A DNA stretch of 64,000 nt from Geomonas subterranea. Its GTDB lineage: Bacteria > Desulfobacterota > Desulfuromonadia > Geobacterales > Geobacteraceae. Positions within the stretch are counted from its first letter, which is position 1, and each line of letters opens with the position of its first letter. Shown here one piece after another: positions 1 to 8,675 of the stretch. A program made the translations under genes and the position numbers. The notes beneath the pieces were generated by a model. That model made no database searches and was not told the origin of the DNA. It saw only the letters and a list, made by a program, of their open reading frames with translations. Where the stretch lies: assembly GCF_019063845.1 (NCBI RefSeq), contig NZ_CP077683.1, positions 496,001 to 560,000 on the forward strand, read 5' to 3'.

Positions 1-408
1 AAGGTGGCCATGATCTTCTGGGTCTGCATCTGGCCCATCCTCTTCAACACGGTGAACGGGGTGAAGCAGATCGACCCGCTCTTGGTGAAGTCGGCGCGTT
101 CCATGGGGTGCGGCGTGGCAACGCTGTTCTTCCGGGTCATCCTCCCCGCGGCCTCCCCCGGCATCTTCCATGGCCTCAAGATGGGGTGCGGCACCGCCTT
201 CTTCATGCTCATCGCCGCCGAGATGATCGGAGCGAGCGCCGGGCTCGGCTGGCTGGTCTGGAACGCCCAGATCAACTTCCAGATGCCGCAGCTTTTCGCG
301 GCCACCGTGCTCATCTCCACCCTCGGCCTGATCCTGAACCACTCCTTCGCCCTCCTGGAGGGGAAACTGGTGGGGTGGAAGCAGCGATCCATTACCGAGA
401 ATTTCTGA
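1..408 (+). CDS. ABC transporter permease, SsuC/TauC type (5' end outside window)
   Basis: This is the C-terminal part of an inner-membrane permease of the nitrate/sulfonate/taurine (SsuC/TauC) importer family; the reading frame is open to base 1. The 135 visible residues hold the EAA-type loop that docks on the ATPase (around KSARSMGCGVATLFFRVILP) and two to three membrane segments, with the family signature GASAGLGWLV near residue 77. It is followed after 122 bases by a binding protein, an ATPase and two more permeases, so it probably belongs to the same importer operon. The substrate cannot be read from the sequence; sulfonate-like or other organosulfur compounds are suggested only by family and neighbourhood. 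Confidence 0.85.
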   Translation, partial: KVAMIFWVCIWPILFNTVNGVKQIDPLLVKSARSMGCGVATLFFRVILPAASPGIFHGLKMGCGTAFFMLIAAEMIGASAGLGWLVWNAQINFQMPQLFAATVLISTLGLILNHSFALLEGKLVGWKQRSITENF

Positions 409-530
409 CGCGGCACTCAGGCGGAATCACCCTGGCGGCAGGGGGCGTCAAGAAGAATGATCACAGCGACAAATAAAGAAGAACTGCCGCCGGCAAAAAC
501 AGATGCCGGTGCATCCAAGGAGGAAGGACC

Positions 531-1601
531 ATGAACGTATCGAGGAAAAATGTGGTACTGGCCGCACTGGCGGTGGTTGTGGCGGCAGCGTCGATTTTCG
601 CCGGGACCGGCAACGGGCAGGCCGCGACCAAAAAGCAGCTGGTCGAGATCAAGACCTGGACCAGGAAGGACTGTTCGCTCGCCCCCTGGCTGGTCACGGA
701 GAAGCTGGGATTTTTCGAGCAGGAGGGTGTGAAGCTCGTCTACACCGGCGAGACGCAGGCCCCGCTGCAGATCCCGTCCCTGGTGAAGGGGAACAACGAC
801 GTGGGGAGCGGGCATCCAAACCAGTACGGCATCGCCATCGCCGGCGGCGCCAAGCTGAAGGCGGTGGTGCGGGCCGGGGTCGAGCCGGCGCCTTCCTACG
901 ATCCCAAGTTCCGCCACATGTGGTGGTTCGTCAACCCGGCCAAGCATCCCAACGTGAAGAGCTTCGCCGACCTGAAGAACCTGCCGGGCAAGATCAAGGT
1001 CTCCACCATCACCAAGAACATCTGCGCCGACTTCGAGACCAACATCCTGGCGGAGAAGTACGGGGTGCCCAAAGAGAAGATCGAGTGGGTAACCATGCCG
1101 GACATCCAGGCCATCCAGGCGCTGAAGCAGGGGCTGGTCGACGTCGCGCCGGTGCACCCCCCGTTCTACAAGGGGATGCTGGACGCGAAGGCGATCAAGG
1201 TGGCGGACTCCACCGACACGGGGCTCGGCTCCGCGGCCGGACTCTCCTACTACTGGTTCACCGAGGACTTCATCAAGAAGCACCCGGAGGCGGTGGCCGG
1301 TTTCGTGAGGGCGATCAAGCGCGGACAGCGCTGGGCCAACGCCAACCCCGACAAGACCGCCAAGTGGGTCGAGGAGGTGATCGGCGTGCCGGTGACCGGC
1401 AACCACTACTACTCCGAGGACGCCACCATCGTCGAGAAAGAGATCGTCCCCTGGATCAAGGGGGTCGAGGATGCCAAGGTCATCCCCAAGGGGAAGATCA
1501 CCCCGGCTTCCATCGTGACGCACCAGTTCGAGGCGGTGGGCAACGACGACAAGGCCTACCAGAACAAGCTGAAGCAGGGCGCGAAGAAGAAAAAGGCATA
1601 A
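531..1601 (+). CDS. ABC transporter substrate-binding protein, SsuA/NMT1 type
   Basis: A 356-residue periplasmic binding protein with a signal peptide (positively charged MNVSRK, hydrophobic stretch, likely cleavage after about residue 31). The mature part has the NMT1/SsuA pattern: a first lobe with LGFFEQEGVKL near residue 62, then GLVDVAPVHPPFY near residue 205. AGGAGG lies a few bases before the ATG and fixes the start. It sits between permease and ATPase genes and supplies substrate to that importer. Unlike the binding proteins at 44064, 45125 and 55833 it has no Cys-Cys-Arg motif, so its ligand may differ. The exact ligand is unknown. Confidence 0.85.
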   Translation: MNVSRKNVVLAALAVVVAAASIFAGTGNGQAATKKQLVEIKTWTRKDCSLAPWLVTEKLGFFEQEGVKLVYTGETQAPLQIPSLVKGNNDVGSGHPNQYGIAIAGGAKLKAVVRAGVEPAPSYDPKFRHMWWFVNPAKHPNVKSFADLKNLPGKIKVSTITKNICADFETNILAEKYGVPKEKIEWVTMPDIQAIQALKQGLVDVAPVHPPFYKGMLDAKAIKVADSTDTGLGSAAGLSYYWFTEDFIKKHPEAVAGFVRAIKRGQRWANANPDKTAKWVEEVIGVPVTGNHYYSEDATIVEKEIVPWIKGVEDAKVIPKGKITPASIVTHQFEAVGNDDKAYQNKLKQGAKKKKA

Positions 1602-1614
1602 CAGGAGGCAACTC

Positions 1615-2484
1615 ATGGCAACGGCTGCAAGTAACGCAAAGATCGAGATCAGGGGCATCCACCGCGTCTTCCCGGCCCGAAACCGTGGCCGGGGGGACAG
1701 CCCCAAGGAGTTCGTGGCGCTCAAGGACGTGAGCCTCCAGGTGCAAAAAGGGGAGTTCCTCGCCATCGTGGGGCCCTCGGGGTGTGGCAAGTCGACACTC
1801 CTGGACATCCTGGCCGGGCTCGCCAAGCCGAGCTCGGGGGAGATCTTCATCGACGGCAGGAAGGTGACCGGGCCGGCCCTGGACCGCGGCATCGTGCTGC
1901 AGGGATACGCGCTCTTCCCGTGGCGCACGGTGCGCCAGAACGTGGAATTCGGCCTGGAGATAAAGAAGGTTCCCAAGGGCGAGCGCCGCGCCGTCAGCGA
2001 CCGCTTCATAGGCCTCGTCGGCCTGGAGGGGTTCGCGGACCACTTCCCCCACGAGCTCTCGGGAGGGATGAAGCAGCGGGTGGCCATCGCGCGCGCCCTG
2101 GCCTACGACCCCGAAGTGCTCCTGATGGACGAACCCTTCGCGGCGGTGGACGCCCAGACCAGGGAGACCCTACAGGACGAGCTGCTGCGCATCTGGGAGG
2201 AGACCGGTAAGACCATCATCTTCGTCACCCACAGCATCGAGGAGGCCGTCTTCCTCGCCGACCGGGTGGCCGTCCTCGGCACCAACCCCGGTGCGGTGAA
2301 GGAGGTGGTCGACATCGACCTACCCAGGCCGCGCCACAACAGCGACCTGCGCTCCTCCGCCGAGTTCGGCTGGGTGCGGCACAAGGTCTGGGAGCTATTG
2401 CAAAACCGCGAGGCGAAGGTCGAGGCGCCGCGCCGAACGCTTCCCTCCGTAGCCGACGCCATCTCGTCGTCGGTCGAGCTGTAG
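1615..2484 (+). CDS. ABC transporter ATP-binding protein, SsuB/TauB type
   Basis: A 289-residue ATPase that powers the adjacent importer from the cytoplasmic face of the inner membrane. It has Walker A GPSGCGKST near residue 55, a Q-loop in LQGYALFPW, the ABC signature LSGGMKQRVAIARAL near 145, Walker B VLLMDEPF near 168 and a switch histidine in VTHSIEEA. The phrase ALFPWRTVRQN is typical of the SsuB/TauB/NrtD group. A GGAGG ribosome site precedes the ATG. Downstream permeases follow within 17 bases, indicating one operon. Confidence 0.9.
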   Translation: MATAASNAKIEIRGIHRVFPARNRGRGDSPKEFVALKDVSLQVQKGEFLAIVGPSGCGKSTLLDILAGLAKPSSGEIFIDGRKVTGPALDRGIVLQGYALFPWRTVRQNVEFGLEIKKVPKGERRAVSDRFIGLVGLEGFADHFPHELSGGMKQRVAIARALAYDPEVLLMDEPFAAVDAQTRETLQDELLRIWEETGKTIIFVTHSIEEAVFLADRVAVLGTNPGAVKEVVDIDLPRPRHNSDLRSSAEFGWVRHKVWELLQNREAKVEAPRRTLPSVADAISSSVEL

Positions 2485-2501
2485 GACGGAGGGACGCCGC
2501 C

Positions 2502-3488
2502 ATGGGCGCCTCGGCATCGATAAAAAAGCTGCGGCATCTGCTGCTGCGCTGGTCCGGCGTCGTGCTGTTCCTGCTCGCCTGGGAGCTCGCCCCGCGCCTG
2601 GAGTGGGTCGATCCCTACTTCCTGCCGCCGTTCTCGACGGTGGTGGCCGAGATCGACCGGCTCTTTACCGGCGCCTGGCTCTCGGTGCACATCCTGGTCA
2701 GCCTCTGGAGGGCGCTCGCGGGACTCCTTATCGCGGTCGCGGCCGGGATCCCGGCGGGGCTCTTGCTGGGGCGGGTCTATCCCCGGGTCGCGAACGCCGT
2801 GAGCCCGCTCCTGAAGGTGCTGAGCCAGGTGAATCCGTTCTCGCTCCTGCCGGTTTTCGTCCTCTTCTTCGGCATCGGGGAGGCGGCCAAGCTTGCCGTG
2901 GTGGCCTGGGTCTCGGTCTGGCCGGTCCTCTTCTACACCATGACCGGGAGCCGCAACGTGGACACGGTGCAGGAGAAGACGGCGGCCTCCATGGGGATAG
3001 GCCCTTGGGCGCTGCTGGTAAAGGTGATCCTCCCCGGCGCGCTCCCCACCATCTTCGTCGGGGTGCGCATCGCCGCCACGGTGACCTTCTACATCCTGGT
3101 TGCGGCGGAGATGCTCGGGGCGAGCGCGGGGCTCGGCTACCTGGTGCACAACGCCGCCATGAACTACCAGATCCCCCGCATCTACGCGGGGGCGACCTTC
3201 ATCGTCGTCTTCGGTTTCCTGCTGAACCGCGGGCTGATCGCCCTGGGCGACCGTCTCTTCTGCTGGCAGGAAACGGAAGCCGTGGCGCCCGCTGACGGTC
3301 CGGCGCCTTCTCGCCCCTCCTGGAGGCCGGGCAGGTTTTCCGCCTGCGCCGCCGCGGCCGCCACTGTGGTGCTGCTGGTGCTGGGGGGGATCGAAGTGGG
3401 GAAGGTGAACCGGGAGGCCGCGTCGCTGACACCCGGCGACCACTCCCGCCACTTCGGGACGCCGGTCGACTCGGGAAGCGGGAGTTGA
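2502..3488 (+). CDS. ABC transporter permease with extra C-terminal membrane segment
   Basis: A 328-residue inner-membrane permease of the SsuC/TauC family. The core, about residues 15-265, has the usual membrane helices and an EAA loop near KTAASMGIGPWALLVKVILPGALP. GASAGLGYLVHNA is the family signature. The protein runs about 60 residues past the usual end, through a Pro/Ser-rich linker, into one more hydrophobic helix (near FSACAAAAATVVLLVLGG) and a polar tail. That extension is unusual for the family and has no role I can name. It ends three bases before the next permease. Confidence 0.85.
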   Translation: MGASASIKKLRHLLLRWSGVVLFLLAWELAPRLEWVDPYFLPPFSTVVAEIDRLFTGAWLSVHILVSLWRALAGLLIAVAAGIPAGLLLGRVYPRVANAVSPLLKVLSQVNPFSLLPVFVLFFGIGEAAKLAVVAWVSVWPVLFYTMTGSRNVDTVQEKTAASMGIGPWALLVKVILPGALPTIFVGVRIAATVTFYILVAAEMLGASAGLGYLVHNAAMNYQIPRIYAGATFIVVFGFLLNRGLIALGDRLFCWQETEAVAPADGPAPSRPSWRPGRFSACAAAAATVVLLVLGGIEVGKVNREAASLTPGDHSRHFGTPVDSGSGS

Positions 3489-3491
3489 GCC

Positions 3492-4298
3492 ATGAACGAT
3501 AGAACGACCCTTATGCACCAGGCGCTGGCCGTCATCCTGTTCCTCTCCCTCTGGGAGGTGCTCCCGCGAACCGGCCTGGTGAACCCGCTCTTCATCCCGC
3601 CGCTCTCCGGGGTGCTGCAGGCGATCTGCGACCTGTACGCGAGCGGCGAACTGCTGCTGCACGCACGCCTGAGCCTTGGGCGCGCGCTGATCGGGTTCGG
3701 CGCCGCGGTCGCCATCGGTCTCCCGCTGGGGCTCGTGCTGGGGGGATGGTTCCCCCGCATCCAGACCGCCACCGAGCCCCTGCTGGAGCTTTTCGCCCAG
3801 GCGAACCCGGTGATACTCGCCCACATCATCATCTTCTTCCTGGGCATCGGCGAGGTGGCCAAGACCTTCATCATCGGCTGGCTCTGCCTGTGGCCCATCG
3901 TCTTCAGCAGCATCAGCGGCATCAGGAGCGTGGACGTGCCGGTACTGAAGGCGGCGCGTTCGCTGGGGCTCGGGCGCCGGCAGCTCTTTCTCAAGGTCGT
4001 GCTCCCTTCCGCCGCCCCTGCCATCTGCACCGGGCTGCGCCTCGCCTCCGGCTACGCCTTCATCATGCTGGTCGCCTCGGAAATGATGGGGGGGAGTAAC
4101 GGCATCGGCTGGCTCATCGTGCAGAGTCAGGAGAACTACCACGTGACCCGCATCTTCGCCGGCGCGACCGTGCTCACCGCGCTCGCCGTGGCTGCGGATC
4201 TCTCCCTGAAGCTTGCGGAGAAGCGGTTCGTGGTCTGGGACGTGGCCCTCAGCGAGGACTATCTGAAGCTGGCACCCGTCAGGGGGGAGGAACCATGA
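3492..4298 (+). CDS. ABC transporter permease, SsuC/TauC type
   Basis: A 268-residue inner-membrane permease, the third of this importer in the window. Standard length and layout: an N-terminal helix, a periplasmic loop, then the BPD transport core with the EAA loop around KAARSLGLGRRQLFLKVVLP near residue 155 and the signature GSNGIGWLIVQSQ. Two intact permeases next to one ATPase suggest a heterodimeric channel, or two channels sharing an ATPase. The stop overlaps the start of the redoxin gene by four bases (ATGA), so translation is probably coupled. Confidence 0.87.
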   Translation: MNDRTTLMHQALAVILFLSLWEVLPRTGLVNPLFIPPLSGVLQAICDLYASGELLLHARLSLGRALIGFGAAVAIGLPLGLVLGGWFPRIQTATEPLLELFAQANPVILAHIIIFFLGIGEVAKTFIIGWLCLWPIVFSSISGIRSVDVPVLKAARSLGLGRRQLFLKVVLPSAAPAICTGLRLASGYAFIMLVASEMMGGSNGIGWLIVQSQENYHVTRIFAGATVLTALAVAADLSLKLAEKRFVVWDVALSEDYLKLAPVRGEEP

Positions 4299-4774
4299 GA
4301 AGCCTCATTTTGGCAGCGGCGCTAGTGGTTCTCATTGCCGGCGGCGTACAGGCAGCTGGGCCGCGCATCGGCTCGCAGGCACCGGCCTTCACCCTGACGG
4401 ACCTCTCAGGCGCCAAGGTCGATTCCGGACGTTACCGTGGCAAGACCACGGTCCTCTATTTCTGGAACAACCTGTGTGGCTGCACCGAGCAGCTGATCGC
4501 GCTGAGAGGGTTCGTTGGCGCCCGCAAGGGAACCATGAACTTCGTTGCCATAAACGAAGGGCAGAAGAAGGAGATCATCGAGAGCGTCATCCTGTCCAAC
4601 GGGCTGCCGTACCAGGCACTCTCCGACCGCGACCTGGCGGTGGGGCGGGGGAGCTTCGGCATCAAGGTCCTGCCGACCGTGTTCGTGGTCGACGGTAGGG
4701 GAGTGGTGCGGGAGAAGCTGATCGGCATCCTCGACAACAAGAAGCTGGAGTCGATCATCCAGAGGTATCTGTGA
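4295..4774 (+). CDS. Secreted thioredoxin-fold protein (TlpA/redoxin type) with a CGC site
   Basis: A 159-residue exported protein: signal peptide to about residue 21 (cleavage near GVQAA), then a TlpA/AhpC-TSA-like thioredoxin fold with GSQAPAFTLTDL near residue 27 and a late cis-Pro region, VLPTVFVVDGRG. The active-site position reads NNLCGCTEQ, so the two cysteines are separated by one residue instead of the standard CxxC. A CxC pair could still be redox-active or bind metal. It overlaps the upstream permease gene by four bases, tying it to the importer operon, and a NosL gene follows after a palindromic spacer. Confidence 0.75.
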   Translation: MRSLILAAALVVLIAGGVQAAGPRIGSQAPAFTLTDLSGAKVDSGRYRGKTTVLYFWNNLCGCTEQLIALRGFVGARKGTMNFVAINEGQKKEIIESVILSNGLPYQALSDRDLAVGRGSFGIKVLPTVFVVDGRGVVREKLIGILDNKKLESIIQRYL

Positions 4775-4806
4775 GAATGGAAGAGGGATGGTGCGGACGG
4801 TTGTTT

Positions 4807-5002
4807 GGGCGAATGTTTATTCGCCCCTACAGTGCCAAAATCTCAAGGCGGGGGACTGGCTCCTCCAGGTGCCTGTCCCCCTTGTCTTTGGGAAGGTGGC
4901 TGAGCTGAAGGGAGCGTTCCGCCAGAGGGACAGGCACCTTACGGAGCCAGTCCCTTCGGCCCTGAACCTTTACCCAATGTAGGGGCGAATAATCATTCGC
5001 CC
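4807..5002. repeat. Long imperfect intergenic palindrome
   Basis: About 196 bases between the redoxin and NosL genes form a large inverted repeat. The left arm starts GGGCGAATGTTTATTCGCCC and the right arm ends with the near-complement TAATCATTCGCCC. Inside these, the left stretch around GGGGACTGGCTCC and the right stretch around GGAGCCAGTCCC pair again. Arms are about 73 bases, with a loop near 4880-4927. It encodes no convincing protein. It resembles a non-autonomous miniature repeat, but no transposase or clear target duplication was seen. Confidence 0.7.
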
Positions 5003-5032
5003 AGGTTTTTGCTTTCACATTTCGAGGAACCT

Positions 5033-5518
5033 ATGACCAAAAAAACACTCTTCATCTCGTTCATCATCACCGCGCTCCTTTCGAGCGCCACCCTCGCCAT
5101 GGCCGCTGCCGGCAAGCCCCGCAAGCCTGGCCCTACCGACAAGTGCGCCGTCTGCGGCATGTTCGTGGCGAACTACGCCAACTTCGCCGCGCAGGTCCAC
5201 CTGAAGGACGGCAAGGTGCTCTACTTCGATGGCAGCAAGGACCTGTTCCGGTTCTACCACGAGGTGCCCCGGTACGCGCCGGGCAGGAAAGCGGGCGACG
5301 TCGCCGCCGTCTTCGTGACCGGCTATTACGACGCGACCCTCATCGACGGCACCACGGCCTTCTACGTGATCGGGAGCGATGTGGCCGGCCCCATGGGGAG
5401 CGAGCTGATCCCGTTCGCCAAGGAGGCGGACGCCAGGGAGTTCCTGAAGGACCACCACGGCAGGAAGATCGTCCGTTTCCGGGAAGTGACCCCGGCAGTG
5501 CTGGCCCAGGTGCGCTGA
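5033..5518 (+). CDS. NosL family copper-binding protein
   Basis: A 161-residue NosL-family protein with a signal peptide (KKTLFISFIITALLSSATLAMA). The family hallmark CAVCGMFVANYANFAAQV lies near residue 36; NosL proteins bind Cu(I) through such Cys/Met positions and deliver it to enzymes such as nitrous oxide reductase. I take the ATG at 5033 over an upstream in-frame start, because the signal peptide begins there. Next come a small membrane protein, an FtsX-like permease and a LolD-like ATPase, a layout similar to the NosL-DFY-type assembly sets. The client here is unknown. Confidence 0.8.
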   Translation: MTKKTLFISFIITALLSSATLAMAAAGKPRKPGPTDKCAVCGMFVANYANFAAQVHLKDGKVLYFDGSKDLFRFYHEVPRYAPGRKAGDVAAVFVTGYYDATLIDGTTAFYVIGSDVAGPMGSELIPFAKEADAREFLKDHHGRKIVRFREVTPAVLAQVR

Positions 5519-5817
5519 TGCGGCTTAGCCTATCCTCGTCATACCTTGTGCTCACCGGGGCGCTGCTGCTGCTCCTGGTGGCCGCCGCGTTGCACGCGAG
5601 CTTTGCGGCTCGGGCGCTTTTGCCGGGCGTCAGCCTGATGAACTGGCAGGTCAGGACGCTGGAACTGACCGATCTGACCCTTTTCAGCGAGGCGAGCTAC
5701 ACCAGGAACCTGGCCCTGGCGGACCGTTTCACCCCGTTCCAGGACTCCCCGATGGCGCTGGAGCATTTCCCCTCGGGGAGCGTCGCCGGCCCCCCCGCGC
5801 AGTTGAGACGACCATGA
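5518..5817 (+). CDS. Small membrane-anchored protein of unknown function
   Basis: A 99-residue protein whose ATG overlaps the NosL stop (TGATG), so it is translationally coupled. One N-terminal hydrophobic helix (about residues 9-30) anchors a short polar domain ending in a Pro-rich tail. I do not recognise a family. Its position between NosL and an FtsX-type permease (four-base overlap with the latter) suggests a small accessory subunit of that ABC system. Confidence 0.6.
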   Translation: MRLSLSSSYLVLTGALLLLLVAAALHASFAARALLPGVSLMNWQVRTLELTDLTLFSEASYTRNLALADRFTPFQDSPMALEHFPSGSVAGPPAQLRRP

Positions 5818-6947
5818 GAAACCTTCTGGAGCGACAGCGACATATCCTGGATTTCACCATCGCGTCGCTATTGCGCCGCAAGTGGAAGAACGGCTCCCTG
5901 CTGGCGGTCTACACCCTGCTGGTGTTTCTCCTCTCCTCGATCCTGCTCTTCTCCCATGCGCTGAAAACCGAGGCGAATGCGGTATTGCAGGGGACGCCGG
6001 AAATCATCGTGCAGCGCAGCCTGACCGGCCGCTACCAGCCGGTCCCGCTTTCCTACGCGGAGAAAATCGCGGAGATCCGCGGCATCCATTCGGTGCGGCC
6101 GAGGCTTTGGGGCTACTACTACGACGCCAACTTCCTGGCCAACTACACGCTGCTGGTCCCCCGCGAGGGCGCGCCGCAGCCGGGCTTCATCGACATCGGC
6201 AGCGGCATCTCGCGCATCCGCGACACCCATCCCGGCGACGTCATCGGCTTCACCGGGCATGACGGCAAGCCGCGCAGCTTCACCATCCGCAAGGTCCTTC
6301 CCGCCGGCTCCGAGCTGGTCAGCGCGGACCTGATCCTCATCTCGGAGTCCGACTACCGCGACTTCTCCGGCCTCCCGGCGGACCAGGCGACCGACCTGGT
6401 TATCACCGTGCGCAACCCCAGGGAGTTCAGCACCGTGGCGGAAAAGGTGGTGCGCCTCCTCCCCGACAGCCGCCCGATCGTGCGCGACGAGATCCTGAGG
6501 ACCTACGACGCCGTCTTCGGCTGGCGTTCGGGGCTCGTCATCGTCGTCTTCGGCGCCGTGGCGCTCGCCTTCGTCATCTTCGCCTGGGACAAGGCGACCG
6601 GGCTGTCGGCGGAGGAACGCAGGGAAATCGGGATACTGAAGGCGGTGGGGTGGGAAACCGCGGACGTCCTGCACCTGAAATTCTGGGAAGGGGTGGTGGT
6701 GTCGCTGACGGCGTTTCTGGCCGGCTATCTCCTCGCCTACGCCCACGTGTTCCTGGGGGGCTCTTTCCTGTTCGCGCCGGTCTTGAAGGGGTGGTCGGTG
6801 CTCTACCCGGAGTTTCGGCTGGTGCCGTCCCTCGACTGCGGCGAACTGGCCGCGATCTTTTTTCTCACCGTGGTCCCCTACACCGCGACCACCATCGTCC
6901 CCTCCTGGCGGGCGGCAACCATCGACCCCGATGCGGTCATGCGCTAG
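5814..6947 (+). CDS. FtsX-like/MacB-type ABC permease
   Basis: A 377-residue permease: an N-terminal membrane helix near residues 28-48, a periplasmic domain of about 190 residues, then three helices (about 243-263, 290-315, 345-365) as in the FtsX/LolC/MacB fold. The segment before the last helices, EERREIGILKAVGWETADVLHLKFWEG, is the typical FtsX coupling region. The LolD-type ATPase follows immediately. Such pairs work by mechanical transfer or extrusion at the inner membrane rather than by classic import. With NosL beside it, metal or cofactor handling in the envelope is plausible. Confidence 0.8.
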   Translation: MRNLLERQRHILDFTIASLLRRKWKNGSLLAVYTLLVFLLSSILLFSHALKTEANAVLQGTPEIIVQRSLTGRYQPVPLSYAEKIAEIRGIHSVRPRLWGYYYDANFLANYTLLVPREGAPQPGFIDIGSGISRIRDTHPGDVIGFTGHDGKPRSFTIRKVLPAGSELVSADLILISESDYRDFSGLPADQATDLVITVRNPREFSTVAEKVVRLLPDSRPIVRDEILRTYDAVFGWRSGLVIVVFGAVALAFVIFAWDKATGLSAEERREIGILKAVGWETADVLHLKFWEGVVVSLTAFLAGYLLAYAHVFLGGSFLFAPVLKGWSVLYPEFRLVPSLDCGELAAIFFLTVVPYTATTIVPSWRAATIDPDAVMR

Positions 6948-6960
6948 GCGAGGAGGCCCC

Positions 6961-7647
6961 GTGATCACAGCACGCAACGTGAGCAAGACCTTCAACGCCG
7001 GCCGCCCCAACGAGTTCCGCGCCGTGAGCGACGTCACCCTGTCCATCGACCTTGGGCGTACCACCGTCCTCAAGGGGCCGAGCGGTTCGGGCAAGACCAC
7101 GCTGCTCGGCATGATCGGCTGCATGTCGCGCCCCAGCGCCGGACGGATCTTCCTCGGGGAGCGGGAGATCACCAGCCTCCCCGAGCGCTTCCTGACCTCC
7201 ATCCGCCGGCGCACCTTCGGCTTCATCTTCCAGCAGTTCCACCTGGTAAAGGGGCTCACCGTGCTGGAAAACGTGATGATCCCGGCTTATCCCACCCCGG
7301 AGCGGCTGGGATCGCTGCAGAAGCGGGCCCTGGATACGCTGGCCATGTTCAACCTGGAGGGGAAGGCGGGCGCCAAGATCGAGTGGCTCTCCGGCGGCGA
7401 GGCGCAGCGTGCGGCCATCGCCCGGGCGCTCATCAACGACCCCGCCATAATCGTCGCCGACGAGCCGACCGCGCACCTCGACACCCGGCTCTCCCACGAA
7501 TTCATGGGGATCATGCGCACCCTGAAAGGAGAGGGAAAGACCATCATCCTCTCCAGCCACGACCCCATCGTCTATGACAGCGACCTGGCGGACCGGATCG
7601 TGGAAATGCGCGACGGCCGCATCGTCGCGGCGGGGGCGCCGTCATGA
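6961..7647 (+). CDS. LolD/MacB-type ABC ATPase
   Basis: A 228-residue ATPase partner of the preceding FtsX-like permease. It has Walker [10 protein letters not shown] near residue 40, the Q-loop in FIFQQFHLVKGLTVLENV (the LolD/FtsE style), signature LSGGEAQRAAIARAL near 143 and Walker B IIVADEPTAHLD. I choose the GTG at 6961, which has AGGAGG just upstream. An ATG at 6931 would extend the frame by ten residues into the upstream gene. The stop overlaps the next gene's ATG. Confidence 0.87.
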   Translation: MITARNVSKTFNAGRPNEFRAVSDVTLSIDLGRTTVLKGPSGSGKTTLLGMIGCMSRPSAGRIFLGEREITSLPERFLTSIRRRTFGFIFQQFHLVKGLTVLENVMIPAYPTPERLGSLQKRALDTLAMFNLEGKAGAKIEWLSGGEAQRAAIARALINDPAIIVADEPTAHLDTRLSHEFMGIMRTLKGEGKTIILSSHDPIVYDSDLADRIVEMRDGRIVAAGAPS

Positions 7648-8639
7648 TCCTCAACCCGGGCATCCTGTCGCTCTTCGCCGCGTCGCTGCTCACCGCCATC
7701 ATGGTGCTCTACGCCACGCTGCACGGCGTGCAGATCCTCAGGCACTGGGACCTCTCCAGCGGCAGCGAAGCGCAGCTGGTGCTGGAGCGCAAGACCTACC
7801 TGGTCGCGACGGTGCTGAGCTACTTCCTCGCCTTCCAACTGGTGTCCCTGTTCCTGTTCATAGTTACCGCCGACAACATCCACCACCTCTTCGTCGGCGC
7901 CATGTGCGCGGTGGGGACCCTTACCGCGACCCCCCTCGGCTATCCCACGCTCCTCTTGAAGTGCGCCGGTTTTCTCCTGGCGGGGCTCTGGCTCGTCTTC
8001 AATCACGCCGACAGCCTGGGGTACGACTACCCGCTGATCCGCACCAAGTACCTGCTCCTGTTGCTGCTCGCTCCGCTGCTTCTGGCGGAGGCGGTGCTCC
8101 AGGGGGGGTACTTCCTGGGGCTTTCCCCGGACATCATCACCTCGTGCTGCGGCAGCCTGTTCAGCCCGGCGAGCCGCGGCATCGCCACCGAGATCGCCAA
8201 CGCGCCGCCGCTTCCCATGCTGGGGATCTTCTACCTGAGCTCCGCGCTCACCGTCGGCTGCGGCCTGCGCTTGGCCGGGTCTGGCAGCGGCGGCGGCATC
8301 TTCGCGCTGGCGAGCGCGCTGCAACTGGTGGTGGCGCTGGTGGCGCTGGTCTCGGTGATCTCGCTTTACATCTACCAGATGCCCTCGCACCACTGCCCGT
8401 TCTGCATCCTGCAGAGGGAGTACGGTTTCGTGGGATACCCGATATACCTGGCCATCCTGGCCGCAGCCGTGAGCGGCATAGGCGCCGGATGCCTGCAGCG
8501 CTACCGGAACGTCGCGAGCCTCGCGCCCGAGCTGCCGCACCTGACCAGGAGGCTCGCGCTGGTCTCGGTATCGGCCGTCCTGCTGCTGGCGGCCATCGTC
8601 ACCGGCTACGTCGTCTTCACCGACTTCACCCTGCGCTGA
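7644..8639 (+). CDS. Polytopic membrane protein with a CPFC motif
   Basis: A 331-residue integral membrane protein with about eight predicted helices, overlapping the LolD-like gene by four bases. Between late helices it carries HHCPFCILQREYG near residue 252, a CxxC motif placed at the membrane edge like those of DsbB/VKOR-type thiol oxidoreductases. A Cys-Cys pair (TSCCGSL) lies near residue 168. The family is not certain. As the last member of the NosL operon it could exchange electrons with the redoxin of that operon; this is inference. Confidence 0.6.
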   Translation: MILNPGILSLFAASLLTAIMVLYATLHGVQILRHWDLSSGSEAQLVLERKTYLVATVLSYFLAFQLVSLFLFIVTADNIHHLFVGAMCAVGTLTATPLGYPTLLLKCAGFLLAGLWLVFNHADSLGYDYPLIRTKYLLLLLLAPLLLAEAVLQGGYFLGLSPDIITSCCGSLFSPASRGIATEIANAPPLPMLGIFYLSSALTVGCGLRLAGSGSGGGIFALASALQLVVALVALVSVISLYIYQMPSHHCPFCILQREYGFVGYPIYLAILAAAVSGIGAGCLQRYRNVASLAPELPHLTRRLALVSVSAVLLLAAIVTGYVVFTDFTLR

Positions 8640-8675
8640 GGCGCGCAGGCAGACACAGCACACAAAGGAGCAGAC

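Noticed and set aside
3316..3335. CTGGAGGCCGGGC inside a permease gene, similar to the attenuator
   Set aside because: It is within coding sequence, lacks the upstream CCAG arm and lacks a U-run, so it is a chance match.
2103..4142. 679-codon minus-strand open frame
   Set aside because: Opposite strand of the ATPase and permease genes; composition typical of a GC-rich shadow, no ribosome site or family.
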